A DNA stretch of 64,000 nt from Variovorax paradoxus (lineage in GTDB: Bacteria; Pseudomonadota; Gammaproteobacteria; Burkholderiales; Burkholderiaceae_C): assembly GCF_009498455.1 (NCBI RefSeq), contig NZ_CP045644.1, positions 5,397,001 through 5,461,000 on the forward strand, in the 5' to 3' direction. Shown here piece by piece: positions 45,376 through 54,341 of the stretch. Made by a program: the position numbers and the translations under genes. The notes beneath the pieces were generated by a model. The model had not been told where the DNA came from, ran no database searches, and saw only the letters and a program-made list of their open reading frames with translations. Positions within the stretch are counted from its first letter, which is position 1, and each line of letters opens with the position of its first letter.

Positions 45376-45410
45376 ACGTGCCGTTGCTCAGGGTGCGGCG
45401 GCCGCTTCCC

Positions 45411-46403
45411 TCAGGCAGCTTCCATCGACGCCGCACCCAACGCGTCGTTGCCGGCCTCGCCGAGCCAGCGGCGCTTGTCGCGCAGCGGCGGCGCGCCGAA
45501 CATGCGGCCGTATTCGCGTGCGAACTGCGACGGGCTTTCGTAGCCCACGTTGTGCGCGGCGCTCGCCACGTCGGTGCCGGCGATCAGCATCTGGCGGCGC
45601 GCCTCCTGCAGGCGCAACTGCTTTTGGTACTGCAGCGGGCTCATCGCCGTCACGGCCTTGAAGTGGTGGTGGAACGACGACACGCTCATGTGCACCGCGC
45701 GCGCCATGTCTTCCACGCGCAGCGACTGCGCGTAGTTCGTGCGCAGCGCGCTGATGGCTTTGGCGATGCGCTGCGTGTGGCTGTCGTGCAGCGCAATCTG
45801 GCGCAGCCGCGCACCCTCGCCGTTCACCAGCAGGCGGTACATGATCTCGCGCTTGATGAGCGGCGCCATGATCGGAATGTCTTCGGGCGTGTCGAGCAGC
45901 CGCAGCAGGCGCAGCACGGGCTCGAGCACCGGCATGGCGATGCGGTTCACGTACATGCCGCGCGAGGCCGGGGCGTTGGCCTTGGCCGGCAGTTTTTCGT
46001 CGCCGATGAGGTCGCCGATCTCGTCGACCGCCAGCTCCAGCCGCACGCCCAGGTAGGGCTCCTTCTCGCTGGTCACGCACACCTGGCCGCACACCGGCAG
46101 GTCGACCGAGGTGACGAGGTAGTTCATCGGGTCGTACACGTAGATGTCGTCGCCCACGATGACCCGCTTGGAGCCCTGCGCAATGAGGCCCAGCGCCGGT
46201 GTGGCGAAGCCGTGCTTGGGGCCGTCGGGCTTGCTGATGCAGTGCACCTGCAGGCCGGGCACGGCGCACTCCACCGTGCCGTCCTGTCCGCGCGTGATGT
46301 GGCGGATGAGCTGCACCAGCTCTTCGCGGGCGGCATCGAGTTCGGGGTCCAGCGGCATCGGCATGGCGAGGACGGTGGCGGTGTCGGGGGTTTCGTCGGA
46401 CAT
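45411..46403 (-). CDS. AraC family transcriptional regulator with AraC_N domain
   Basis: A 330-residue regulator. The N-terminal AraC_N-type sensing domain (about 40-215) includes HGFATPALGLIAQGSKRVIVGDDIYVYDPMNYLV, and the C-terminal helix-turn-helix pair (about 225-320) includes MARAVHMSVSSFHHHFKAVTAMSPLQYQKQLRL and VGYESPSQFAREYGRMFG. It is divergent from the aldo/keto reductase gene and very likely controls it, a common pairing for this regulator type. Confidence 0.92.
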   Translation of the reverse strand: MSDETPDTATVLAMPMPLDPELDAAREELVQLIRHITRGQDGTVECAVPGLQVHCISKPDGPKHGFATPALGLIAQGSKRVIVGDDIYVYDPMNYLVTSVDLPVCGQVCVTSEKEPYLGVRLELAVDEIGDLIGDEKLPAKANAPASRGMYVNRIAMPVLEPVLRLLRLLDTPEDIPIMAPLIKREIMYRLLVNGEGARLRQIALHDSHTQRIAKAISALRTNYAQSLRVEDMARAVHMSVSSFHHHFKAVTAMSPLQYQKQLRLQEARRQMLIAGTDVASAAHNVGYESPSQFAREYGRMFGAPPLRDKRRWLGEAGNDALGAASMEAA

Positions 46404-46638
46404 GAATGAGCCTCTGCTGAAGGAGCGCGGCCGTGGCAACGGCCATGGAGGATTGGGCTGCCCGAGCTTAGCGTCGTGCCTGCGAATCTGCACGGTCCGG
46501 GCACGAGGTCTGGAGGAATAGGCAAAGACTTTGCAGAAACGCGCTCGCCCGACAGGGGCCGCCGGCCGGATACTTTTTGGCAACCCCCGGCACGCCTGAT
46601 CGCCGGACGGCCCCTCCTCACGCAAAGGACCCCTTTCG

Positions 46639-47691
46639 ATGCACTACCGCAAATTCGGCCGCACTGGCCTCCTGGTTTCCGAACTCTGCCTCGGCACGAT
46701 GACCTTCGGCGGCGCACCCGGCATCTGGGACCACATCGGCCAGCTGCAGCAAGGCGAGGCCGAAGGCCTCATCGGCCGCTCGCTCGACGCCGGCATCAAC
46801 TTCATCGACACCGCCGACGTGTACTCCGACGGCCTGTCCGAGACCATCACCGGCCAGGCGCTGAAGAACCTCAAGGTGCCGCGCGACCGCGTGGTGGTCG
46901 CGACCAAGGTGCTCGGCGAAACCGGCAGCAAGGGCGTGAACTCGGCCGGCGCCTCGCGCTATCACATCATGGACGGCGTGAAGGCCAGCCTGAAGCGGCT
47001 GCAGCTCGACCACATCGACCTCTACCAGATCCACGGCACCGACCCGCTCACGCCCATCGACGAAACGGTGCGCGCGCTCGACGACCTCGTGCGCCAGGGC
47101 CACGTGCGCTACGTGGGCGTGTCGAACTGGGCCGCGTGGCAGATCGCCAAGGCGCTGGGCATTGCCGAACGCGACCGGCTCGCGCGCTTCGAGTCGCTGC
47201 AGGCGTACTACACCGTGGCCGGGCGTGATCTGGAGCGCGAGCTGGTGCCCATGCTGCGCAGCGAACAGCTCGGCCTGATGGTCTGGAGCCCGCTGGCCGG
47301 CGGCCTGCTGAGCGGCAAGGTCGACCGCCACACCGCCACCGCAGAAGGCAGCCGCCGCGCGAGCTTCGACTTTCCGCCGGTGAGTGTGGAGCGCGCCTAC
47401 GACTGCATCGACCTGATGCGCCAGTTCGCCGAACCGCGCGGCGTGTCGGTGGCGCAGATCGCGTTGGCCTGGCTGCTGCACCAGCCCGTGGTGACCAGCG
47501 TGATCGTCGGCGCCAAGCGCATCGACCAGTTGAACGACAACATTGCCGCGACCGACGTGCGGCTCACGGCCGACGAGCTCGCGGCCATCGACAAGGCCAG
47601 CGCGCTGGCGCCCGAGTACCCGGGCTGGATGCTCACGCGCCAGGGCGGCGTTCGCGCCCAGCGGCTGGTGGATTCAGGCCGTCGCGGCTGA
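46639..47691 (+). CDS. Aldo/keto reductase
   Basis: A 350-residue NADPH-dependent reductase of the AKR superfamily (YajO/YhdN-like). Visible motifs: LCLGTMTFGGAPG at about residue 16, INFIDTADVYSDG at about 51 (catalytic Asp and Tyr), VATKV (Lys region), DHIDLYQIHGTDPLTPIDET with the catalytic His, and VIVGAKRIDQLNDNI for NADPH binding. AAGGACC precedes the ATG. It is divergent from an AraC regulator. The 3' end overlaps the convergent bioD gene by 18 bases. Confidence 0.93.
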   Translation: MHYRKFGRTGLLVSELCLGTMTFGGAPGIWDHIGQLQQGEAEGLIGRSLDAGINFIDTADVYSDGLSETITGQALKNLKVPRDRVVVATKVLGETGSKGVNSAGASRYHIMDGVKASLKRLQLDHIDLYQIHGTDPLTPIDETVRALDDLVRQGHVRYVGVSNWAAWQIAKALGIAERDRLARFESLQAYYTVAGRDLERELVPMLRSEQLGLMVWSPLAGGLLSGKVDRHTATAEGSRRASFDFPPVSVERAYDCIDLMRQFAEPRGVSVAQIALAWLLHQPVVTSVIVGAKRIDQLNDNIAATDVRLTADELAAIDKASALAPEYPGWMLTRQGGVRAQRLVDSGRRG

Positions 47692-48432
47692 CACGAGCGG
47701 GACCTCGGTGCGACGCGCGGCATGAGCCGCGCTCGCACGCAGCGCGCGCAGGTCGAGATGCTCGGCGGCGCGCGCAGCCTCGGGCTCGGCCAGGTGCGGC
47801 ACCACGCCCAGCAGCGGCGCACCTAGCCGCGCGCGCAGCGTCTGCAGGTTGCCTTCGGGCGAGAGCATCTGCGGCTCGACCACGCTCGCGACCCAGCCTG
47901 CGAGCACCAGCCCGCGCGCACGGATCGCCTCGGCGGTGAGCAGCGCATGGTTGAGGCAACCGAGCCGCAGTCCGACCACGAGAATCACGGGCAGGCCCAG
48001 CGCCACCGCGAGATCGGCCGTGTCGAGGTCGTCGCCCAGCGGCACGCAGAAACCGCCCACGCCTTCCACCACCACCGCATCGGCCTGCGCCGACAGCCGC
48101 TCGAAGGCATCGAGCAGCACGGGCAGCGCGACCTGCACGCCCTCTGCCCGTGCCGCCAGGTGCGGCGACATCGGCGCCTTCAGCACATAGGGGCAGCGCC
48201 AGGCGAGCGGCGCATCGACATTGCCCGCCGCCTTCAGTCGCTCGACGTCTTCGTTGCGCCATTCGCCGTCGATGGCATCGAGCCCCGCCGCCACCGGCTT
48301 CATGCCGACCGCACGCAGGCCCGAGGCGGCCAGCAGCGCGAGCATGGCGCTGCTCACGAGCGTCTTGCCGACGCCGGTGTCGGTGCCGGTGACGAACCAG
48401 CGGCGCTGTGTCGCCGCAGCCGTCGTCGTCAT
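47674..48432 (-). CDS. bioD: Dethiobiotin synthetase
   Basis: A 252-residue ATP-dependent enzyme that closes the ureido ring of dethiobiotin. P-loop in [16 protein letters not shown] (about residues 14-29), KPVAAG at about 45, and [14 protein letters not shown] at about 120. Last gene of the bioA-bioF-bioD set; its start overlaps the bioF stop (ATGA). No bioB follows within the window. Confidence 0.95.
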   Translation of the reverse strand: MTTTAAATQRRWFVTGTDTGVGKTLVSSAMLALLAASGLRAVGMKPVAAGLDAIDGEWRNEDVERLKAAGNVDAPLAWRCPYVLKAPMSPHLAARAEGVQVALPVLLDAFERLSAQADAVVVEGVGGFCVPLGDDLDTADLAVALGLPVILVVGLRLGCLNHALLTAEAIRARGLVLAGWVASVVEPQMLSPEGNLQTLRARLGAPLLGVVPHLAEPEAARAAEHLDLRALRASAAHAARRTEVPLVSAATA

Positions 48433-49661
48433 GCGGCCTCCGGCCACGGTTCGGCCAGGGCTTCGCCCAGCGCACCGATGAGCCGTGCCACGTCGGCTTC
48501 GGTGTGGCTCGCCGAGAGCGCGATGCGCAGCCGCGCGGTGCCGGCGGGCACGGTCGGCGGACGGATCGCACCGACACGCAGGCCGTGCGCATCGAGCCGT
48601 TCCATGGTCTGCATGGCGCGCGCGTTGTCGCCCACGATGAGCGGCTGGATCGCGGTCGGCGAATCGGCCAGCCAGGCGCTGCCGTCGGCCGGCAGCACCT
48701 GCTTCAGGCCGCTGCGCAGTTGCGTGATGCGGGCGCGCAGTTGGGCTCGGCGACGCATGCCCTCCTCGCCTTCGATGAGCGCCAGGCTCGTCAGCAGCGC
48801 ATGCGCCACCGCTGGCGGCGCAGCCGTGGTGAAGATGTAGGGCCGCGCGCGCTGCACCAGGAAGTCGATCACCGTGCGGTGCGCCGCCACGAAGGCGCCC
48901 GACACACCGGCCGCCTTGCCCAGCGTGCCGATGAGCACCAGCCGCTCGGAGCGCAGCGCCAGCGCCTGCAGCGCGCCGCGCCCGGTGGCGCCGAGCACGC
49001 CGAAGCCGTGCGCGTCGTCGATCACCAGCCAGGCGTCGTGCTGCTCGGCCAGCGTGAGCAGGCCCGCCACGGGGGCGATGTGGCCGTCCATGCTGAAGAC
49101 GGCGTCGCTCACGATGATCTTGACCGGCGCATCGCAGGCGGCAAGCTGCGCGTCGAGCGCCTGCAGGTCGCAGTGCGGGTAGCGCTCCACGCGGGCACGG
49201 GCCAGCCGCGCGCCGTCGATCAGCGAGGCGTGGTTCAGCGTCTCCGAGAAGATCACCGCCTCGGCGTCGCCCAGCGCCGACAGCACCGCGAGGTTGGCCA
49301 TGTAGCCGGTGCAGAAGAACAGGCTGCGCGCCTCGGGAATGTGCGGCGCCATCCATTCGCCCAGCCGCTCTTCGAGTTGCGCATGGGCGCGCGAGTGGCC
49401 CAGGATCAGGTGCGAGCCGCCGCTGCCCGTGCCGTAGCGCGCCGCGCCTTCGGCCAGCGCCTCGGCCAGCGCGGGGTGCGCGGCCAGGCCCAGGTAGTCG
49501 TTGCTGCTGAAGCCGAGCATGGTGCGCGGCGCCGTGGCGCCGGCCAGCGTGAGGATCTGCTCGGGCGCGCAGGCGGTCTCGGCGATCTGCCGGCGGCGGC
49601 GCAGCGAGCGCGCGTCGAGCGCGGTGATCTCGTCCTGCAGGCGTTCAAGCAAGCGCAGCAT
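48429..49661 (-). CDS. bioF: 8-amino-7-oxononanoate synthase
   Basis: A 410-residue PLP enzyme condensing pimeloyl-ACP/CoA with alanine, the first ring-side step in biotin synthesis. Motifs: [12 protein letters not shown] at about residue 52, [19 protein letters not shown] at about 82, [17 protein letters not shown] at about 208 and the PLP Lys in [14 protein letters not shown] at about 240. The ATG at 49661 has AAGGAG just upstream and lies within the end of bioA, so translation is coupled. Operon order bioA-bioF-bioD. Confidence 0.95.
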   Translation of the reverse strand: MLRLLERLQDEITALDARSLRRRRQIAETACAPEQILTLAGATAPRTMLGFSSNDYLGLAAHPALAEALAEGAARYGTGSGGSHLILGHSRAHAQLEERLGEWMAPHIPEARSLFFCTGYMANLAVLSALGDAEAVIFSETLNHASLIDGARLARARVERYPHCDLQALDAQLAACDAPVKIIVSDAVFSMDGHIAPVAGLLTLAEQHDAWLVIDDAHGFGVLGATGRGALQALALRSERLVLIGTLGKAAGVSGAFVAAHRTVIDFLVQRARPYIFTTAAPPAVAHALLTSLALIEGEEGMRRRAQLRARITQLRSGLKQVLPADGSAWLADSPTAIQPLIVGDNARAMQTMERLDAHGLRVGAIRPPTVPAGTARLRIALSASHTEADVARLIGALGEALAEPWPEAA

Positions 49662-51042
49662 CGCGGGCTCCTTCTTCGGCAACGGGGCCGGATGCGGTGG
49701 TGACGGCTTTGAGCGTCGCGAGCGTGCCGTCCACCAGTTGATCGATCTCGTCGTCGGCGATGGCGTACGGCGGCATCAGGTACACGGTCGCACCGATGGG
49801 CCGCATCAGCAGGCCGTGGTCGCGCGCCGCGAGGTGGAAGCGCTCGGCGAAGCGCGGGCCGGGCGCGCGCACGTCGAAGGCTGTGATCATTCCGCGCTGG
49901 CGCAGGTGATCAACGCCATGCGCCTGGCCGGCCAGCCCCTCGCGCAGGCGGGCGAACAGGCGCGCGGACCGCGAGCGATTGCGGTTCAGCGCGTCTTCTT
50001 GGTCGAACAGATCGAGCGTGGCGAGCGCCGCGCGGCAGGCCAGCGCGTTGCCGGTGTAGGAATGCGAATGCAGGAAGCTGCGCGCGGCGTCGTCGTCGAC
50101 GAAGCCCAGGTAGATGGCGTCGCGCGTCATCACCAGCGCCAGCGGCAGGTAGCCGCCGCTGATTCCCTTCGACAGGCACAGGAAGTCGGGCCAGATGCCG
50201 GCCTGCTCGCATGCGAAGAAAGTGCCGGTGCGCCCGCAGCCGACCGCGATCTCGTCGGCGATCAGGTGCACGCCGAAGCAGTCGCACAGCGCGCGCAGGC
50301 GGCGCAGGTAGGCCGGATCGTGCATCGCCATGCCGGTGGCGCACTGCACCAGCGGCTCGACGATCACGGCGGCGATGCTGTCGTGCTGCGCGGCCAGCAG
50401 CGCCTCGAGCTCGTCGGCCGCGCGATTCGCCACGGCGGCGGCGTCTTCGCCGGGCTGTGCGGCGCGCGCGTCGGGCGAGGCCACGAGGTGCGCGCTGGCG
50501 AGCAGCGGCGCATAGGCGTCGCGGAACACGGGCACGTCGGTGACATGCAGCGCGCCCAGCGTCTCGCCGTGGTAGCCGCCGCGCAGCGCCACGAAGCGGC
50601 GCTTGTCGGCGCGGCCCGCGTTGCGCCAGGCGTGGAAGCTCATCTTCAGCGCGATCTCCACGGCCGAGGCGCCGTCGGAGGCATAGAAGCAATGGCCCAG
50701 CGCGTGGCCCGTGAGCGCCGCCAGCCGCTCGGCGAGTTCGACCGCCGGCGCGTGCGTGCAGCCGGCCAGCATCACGTGCGGCAGCGTGTCGAGCTGCGCC
50801 TTGAGCGCAGCGTTGATCACCGGGTGCGCGTGGCCGAACAGGTTGACCCACCACGAGCTGGTGGCGTCGAGGTAGCGCCGGCCCTCGTGGTCGGTCAGCC
50901 AGACGCCCTCGCCGCGCGCAATGGGCAGCGGCGGCGCGACGTCGAGGCGGATGCTCTGGGTGCAGGGGTGCCAGACGTGTTGGCGGCTGCGTTGTTGCCA
51001 GCCGGCATTGGCGTTCGGAGAAGCAGTGGTCGTTGAGGGCAC
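49645..51042 (-). CDS. bioA: Adenosylmethionine-8-amino-7-oxononanoate aminotransferase
   Basis: A 465-residue class-III PLP aminotransferase that converts 8-amino-7-oxononanoate to 7,8-diaminononanoate using SAM. Motifs: HVWHPCTQ at about residue 22, [66 protein letters not shown] and the PLP Lys in [15 protein letters not shown]. The GTG at 51042 is chosen because GGAATG sits just upstream and the ATG at 51050 is out of frame. First gene of the biotin operon. Confidence 0.94.
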   Translation of the reverse strand: MPSTTTASPNANAGWQQRSRQHVWHPCTQSIRLDVAPPLPIARGEGVWLTDHEGRRYLDATSSWWVNLFGHAHPVINAALKAQLDTLPHVMLAGCTHAPAVELAERLAALTGHALGHCFYASDGASAVEIALKMSFHAWRNAGRADKRRFVALRGGYHGETLGALHVTDVPVFRDAYAPLLASAHLVASPDARAAQPGEDAAAVANRAADELEALLAAQHDSIAAVIVEPLVQCATGMAMHDPAYLRRLRALCDCFGVHLIADEIAVGCGRTGTFFACEQAGIWPDFLCLSKGISGGYLPLALVMTRDAIYLGFVDDDAARSFLHSHSYTGNALACRAALATLDLFDQEDALNRNRSRSARLFARLREGLAGQAHGVDHLRQRGMITAFDVRAPGPRFAERFHLAARDHGLLMRPIGATVYLMPPYAIADDEIDQLVDGTLATLKAVTTASGPVAEEGARDAALA

Positions 51043-51663
51043 CCGCGCATTCCTTTCTTGTTCGAAAAAAGCACTACCCCTCGCGAGAAACGAGGGGCAA
51101 AGGCGCGGGATCGTATCGACGGAAAGACGGTGCGGCAAACGCGCTTCGGGCGGGTGTTTCGCGGGCGCGATGAGGGAGGTTTGGGCGACGTTGTGTGGCG
51201 TAGCGTGGGCGTTCGTCGCTGAGGCAAGCGGCGCAGCAGCGTCGCCCCTGCCCCGCTCGCAGGGGCGCTCCCGCAAGTTGTCCGGCTGCCGCCAAAGATA
51301 GCGAGCGTGTGTCCGGTTCTCGGGGTGTCGGCCGCTGCGTCTGCGCTTTTCAGACACAGACGTGGCCGACTTCAATGCGCATCCATCGACCTGTCGCTGT
51401 CAGAAAAAACTTCATCCAGAAATTGGCATGAGAACGAACGCCTTCCTTTGCGAAGCAGAGAACAAATTTTCCGAAGAAATGCATCCAGAAGCACTCACTT
51501 TGGGGGCGCTTTGATGCTTCATCGTTGAAGTAGAGTTGTCCGGATTCATGCAGCACTTCCGAGGCCGATCTTTGAATCGACAAGGCAGGCGGGAAGATCA
51601 CGCATGTGAAGAAATAGACCAAGACCGGGCATACCGGCAGTGACACCGGGGAGGTGGTTATCC
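51043..51663. other. Long intergenic region between bioA and the second vgrG
   Basis: 621 bases with no gene I can support. The bioA side holds a hairpin (CCCCTCG/CGAGGGG, 51077-51097). The middle carries GC-rich repeats (CCCCTG...CAGGGGC, around 51244-51270). From about 51300 to 51600 the DNA is lower in GC with fragmentary open frames and ends in the GGGGAGG ribosome-binding site of vgrG. No BirA-like operator was recognised. Confidence 0.5.
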
Positions 51664-54330
51664 ATGTCAGACAGTTCAAACATCTTCCATGGCGCTGCGC
51701 CATGGAAGCTCGAAGGCCTGAGCGTCGCGCGGCTCTCGGAGCAGGCGCGGCTCATCAAGCTGCAGCTGCCCGCGTCGGCGCCGCAGAACGCCGTCGTCGT
51801 CGAGTGCTTCACCGGCACCGAAGGCCTCAACGAGCTTTTCGACTTCACCATCGACACGCTCGCCACGTCGAGCGAGTTCGACCCGTTCGCGCTGATCGGA
51901 GAAGAGCTGAGCCTGCGCCTGCTGCTGGCCAATGGCAGCTTTCGCACCTGGCACGGCTACCTCACGGCCGTCGATGCGCTGGGCGGTGACGGCGGCCTGG
52001 CGCGCTACCGGCTGCACCTGCAACCCTGGCTTGCTGCGCTGGGTCTGCGCCGCGACAGCTTCGTGTACGCCGCCAAGCACGTGCAGGACATCGTCAGCGA
52101 AGTGTTCGCCGACCACACGACCGCGAGCTTCAGTTTCGAAGTCACACAGGAGATGCCCGTGCGGCCCACCTGCGTGCAGTACCGCGAGTCGGACCTGGCC
52201 TTCGTGCTGCGCTTGCTCGCGGAAGAAGGCCTGAGCTTTCGCTTCGAGCATGAACAGCAGTCGCCCAATGGCAGCAGCACGGGGACCAACACCACGCCCT
52301 CGCACCACCGCTTGGTGATCTTCGACCGCGCGGCAACCCCGCCCGACTGCGGCTTGCCGCAGATCCGCTTCCACCGCGTCGACGCCACCGAGTCGACCGA
52401 CGCCATCATCGCCTGGAGCAGTCGGCGCCAGGTTGCGACCAACGCCGTCATGCGCAACGCCTGGGACGCCAGCGTGCTGCAGGCTCCCACCGGCGCCGTG
52501 CAGAGCGCGCTGTCGATGGGCGACGTGCCCGTGCTGGAGCACTACGACGGCGCTGGCGCACAGCGCTACGCCGACAGCGCCACCGCCGCCCGGCGCGCCG
52601 AGCAGCAGCTCGTGGCCTTCGAGTCGCGCATCAAGCGCTACGGCGCCGCAAGCAGCGTGCGACAGCTCGGTGCGGGCGAGCGCTTCACGCTCACGCAGCA
52701 CGACCGCTACGAAGGCCGCAAATTTCTCGCACTGCGCGTGCGCCATGAAGCAGCCAACAATTTGGGCGCGCAAGCCGCGCAGGTGCTGGAGGCCGGCGAA
52801 CTCGAAAAGGGCAGCTACCGCAACAGCTTCGAGGCCCAGCCGGCCGAAGCGCAGGTCGTGCCGCTGTGGCGACCCAAGCCCACCGCTCCCGAAGCCATGG
52901 TCGCGCTCGTGGTCGGGGCCGATGACGACGAGGCACCGACCGCCGTCCACACACAGCGTGACCATCGCGTGCAAGTCCGTTTCCATTGGCAGACCCAGCG
53001 TGCGGGCCAGCAGCAGTCGACGAGCAGCGGACAAGGCAGCCTGGTCGCCGCCGGCCGCCACGCCAGCAACCGCCAGTCCGTCTGGCTGCGCGTGGCCGCA
53101 CCGGTGGCCGGCCCCAACTGGGGCGCCCACCACCTGCCGCGCGTCGGCTCCGAAGTGCTGGTGTCCTTCATCGAAGGCGACATCGACCGACCGGTGGTCG
53201 CCCAACAGCTCTACAACGGACAGGATCTGCCGCCCTGGTCGGCCGGCACCGATTCGTCGGCCAATCATGCCGGCGTACTCTCAGGCTGGCACAGCCGCGC
53301 GCTCGACGGCAGTGGCTACAACCAGTGGATCGCCGACGACGCGCCCGGACAGGTGCGCACCCGCCTGGCCAGCTCGCACGCGGCCAGTCAACTGAACCTG
53401 GGCCACCTCAACGCCCAGTCTCCTGACGAGAGCAGCCGTGGCGCCTGGCGCGGCAGCGGCGCAGAGCTGCGCTCCGACGCCTGGGTCGCCACGCGCGCTG
53501 GTGAAGGCCTGCTGATCTCCACGCTGGCCCAGGAACGAGCGGCGGGCAGCGTGCAGGACACCACCAGCGTGCGCGGCCAACTCGCGGGCGCGTTGCGCGA
53601 GGCGCAGAAACTGTCCGATGCGGCCGGCGGCGCGAAGGCGTTGGCATTGAGCGCCACGGCGCTGCTGCAGCCGCTCATCGACGACATCGATCCGCAGAAG
53701 AACGGGCACTACCCGGGCAGCGTCAACGGCCAGGACGCCCGCGAGCCCAAGGGTGGAGAAGGCGCAGGCTCGCGCGAAGGGCAAGACCCAGTGCCTACCT
53801 TCGCGCGACCGCTCATGGTGCTCGATGCGGCCATGAGCTTGAACATGGCCACACCCGCCAGCGCCACGGTGTTCGCGGGCGAGGCGATCCATTGGACTGC
53901 GCAGGCGCAAGCTCACTTGGCAGCGGGAAAGACCGTGAGCTTGGCGGCTGGCAAATCAATCGGCCTGTACAGCCACGAAGGCGGCATCCAGGTCATCGCG
54001 CAGGACGGGCCGGTGAGTGTGCAGGCGCACACCGACGAACTCGAATGGCTGGCCAAGGAAGGCTTCACGGTCACCAGCAGCAACGACGAGATCCATGTGC
54101 TGGCCCAGAAGAAGATCACGCTCAAGGGTGGGCAGACGAGCATCGAGCTGGATGGGATGAACATCACGCTGAAGATGCCGGGGCTGCTGGACATCAAGGG
54201 GACGAGCAAGAGCTTCGTGGGGCCGGGAGGGAAGCCCGCAAAGTTGCCGGCCCTGCCCACGGGCATCGCGGTGTTCGAAGAGCCGCCGAGCACTGCACCG
54301 CCGCCCCGCAAGTTCAAGTTTTCGGTTTAG
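51664..54330 (+). CDS. vgrG: Type VI secretion spike protein VgrG with DUF2345 domain
   Basis: An 888-residue VgrG. The gp27-like base covers about 35-400 (VQYRESDLAFVLRLLAEEGLSFRFEHE at about 175-200), the gp5/OB region about 425-560 (HRVQVRFHWQTQR, SVWLRVAAPVAGPNWGAHHLPRVGSEVLVSFIEGDIDRP in parts), and the DUF2345 beta-helix about 700-860 (GGIQVIAQDGPVSVQAHTDEL, EIHVLAQKKITLKGGQTSIELDG). A Pro/Lys-rich tail (about 865-888) follows. DUF2345 and the tail commonly bind the effector encoded next. The effector gene starts 11 bases after the stop. A GGGGAGG ribosome-binding site precedes the ATG. Confidence 0.95.
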   Translation: MSDSSNIFHGAAPWKLEGLSVARLSEQARLIKLQLPASAPQNAVVVECFTGTEGLNELFDFTIDTLATSSEFDPFALIGEELSLRLLLANGSFRTWHGYLTAVDALGGDGGLARYRLHLQPWLAALGLRRDSFVYAAKHVQDIVSEVFADHTTASFSFEVTQEMPVRPTCVQYRESDLAFVLRLLAEEGLSFRFEHEQQSPNGSSTGTNTTPSHHRLVIFDRAATPPDCGLPQIRFHRVDATESTDAIIAWSSRRQVATNAVMRNAWDASVLQAPTGAVQSALSMGDVPVLEHYDGAGAQRYADSATAARRAEQQLVAFESRIKRYGAASSVRQLGAGERFTLTQHDRYEGRKFLALRVRHEAANNLGAQAAQVLEAGELEKGSYRNSFEAQPAEAQVVPLWRPKPTAPEAMVALVVGADDDEAPTAVHTQRDHRVQVRFHWQTQRAGQQQSTSSGQGSLVAAGRHASNRQSVWLRVAAPVAGPNWGAHHLPRVGSEVLVSFIEGDIDRPVVAQQLYNGQDLPPWSAGTDSSANHAGVLSGWHSRALDGSGYNQWIADDAPGQVRTRLASSHAASQLNLGHLNAQSPDESSRGAWRGSGAELRSDAWVATRAGEGLLISTLAQERAAGSVQDTTSVRGQLAGALREAQKLSDAAGGAKALALSATALLQPLIDDIDPQKNGHYPGSVNGQDAREPKGGEGAGSREGQDPVPTFARPLMVLDAAMSLNMATPASATVFAGEAIHWTAQAQAHLAAGKTVSLAAGKSIGLYSHEGGIQVIAQDGPVSVQAHTDELEWLAKEGFTVTSSNDEIHVLAQKKITLKGGQTSIELDGMNITLKMPGLLDIKGTSKSFVGPGGKPAKLPALPTGIAVFEEPPSTAPPPRKFKFSV

Positions 54331-54341
54331 GCGAGCACGCG

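Noticed and set aside
51043..51130. BirA or BioR operator ahead of bioA
   Set aside because: I looked for a TTGTAAACC-type or TTATATAA-type palindrome and did not find a convincing match.
51300..51600. Small open frames upstream of the second vgrG
   Set aside because: They are short, overlap each other on both strands and show no conserved motif.
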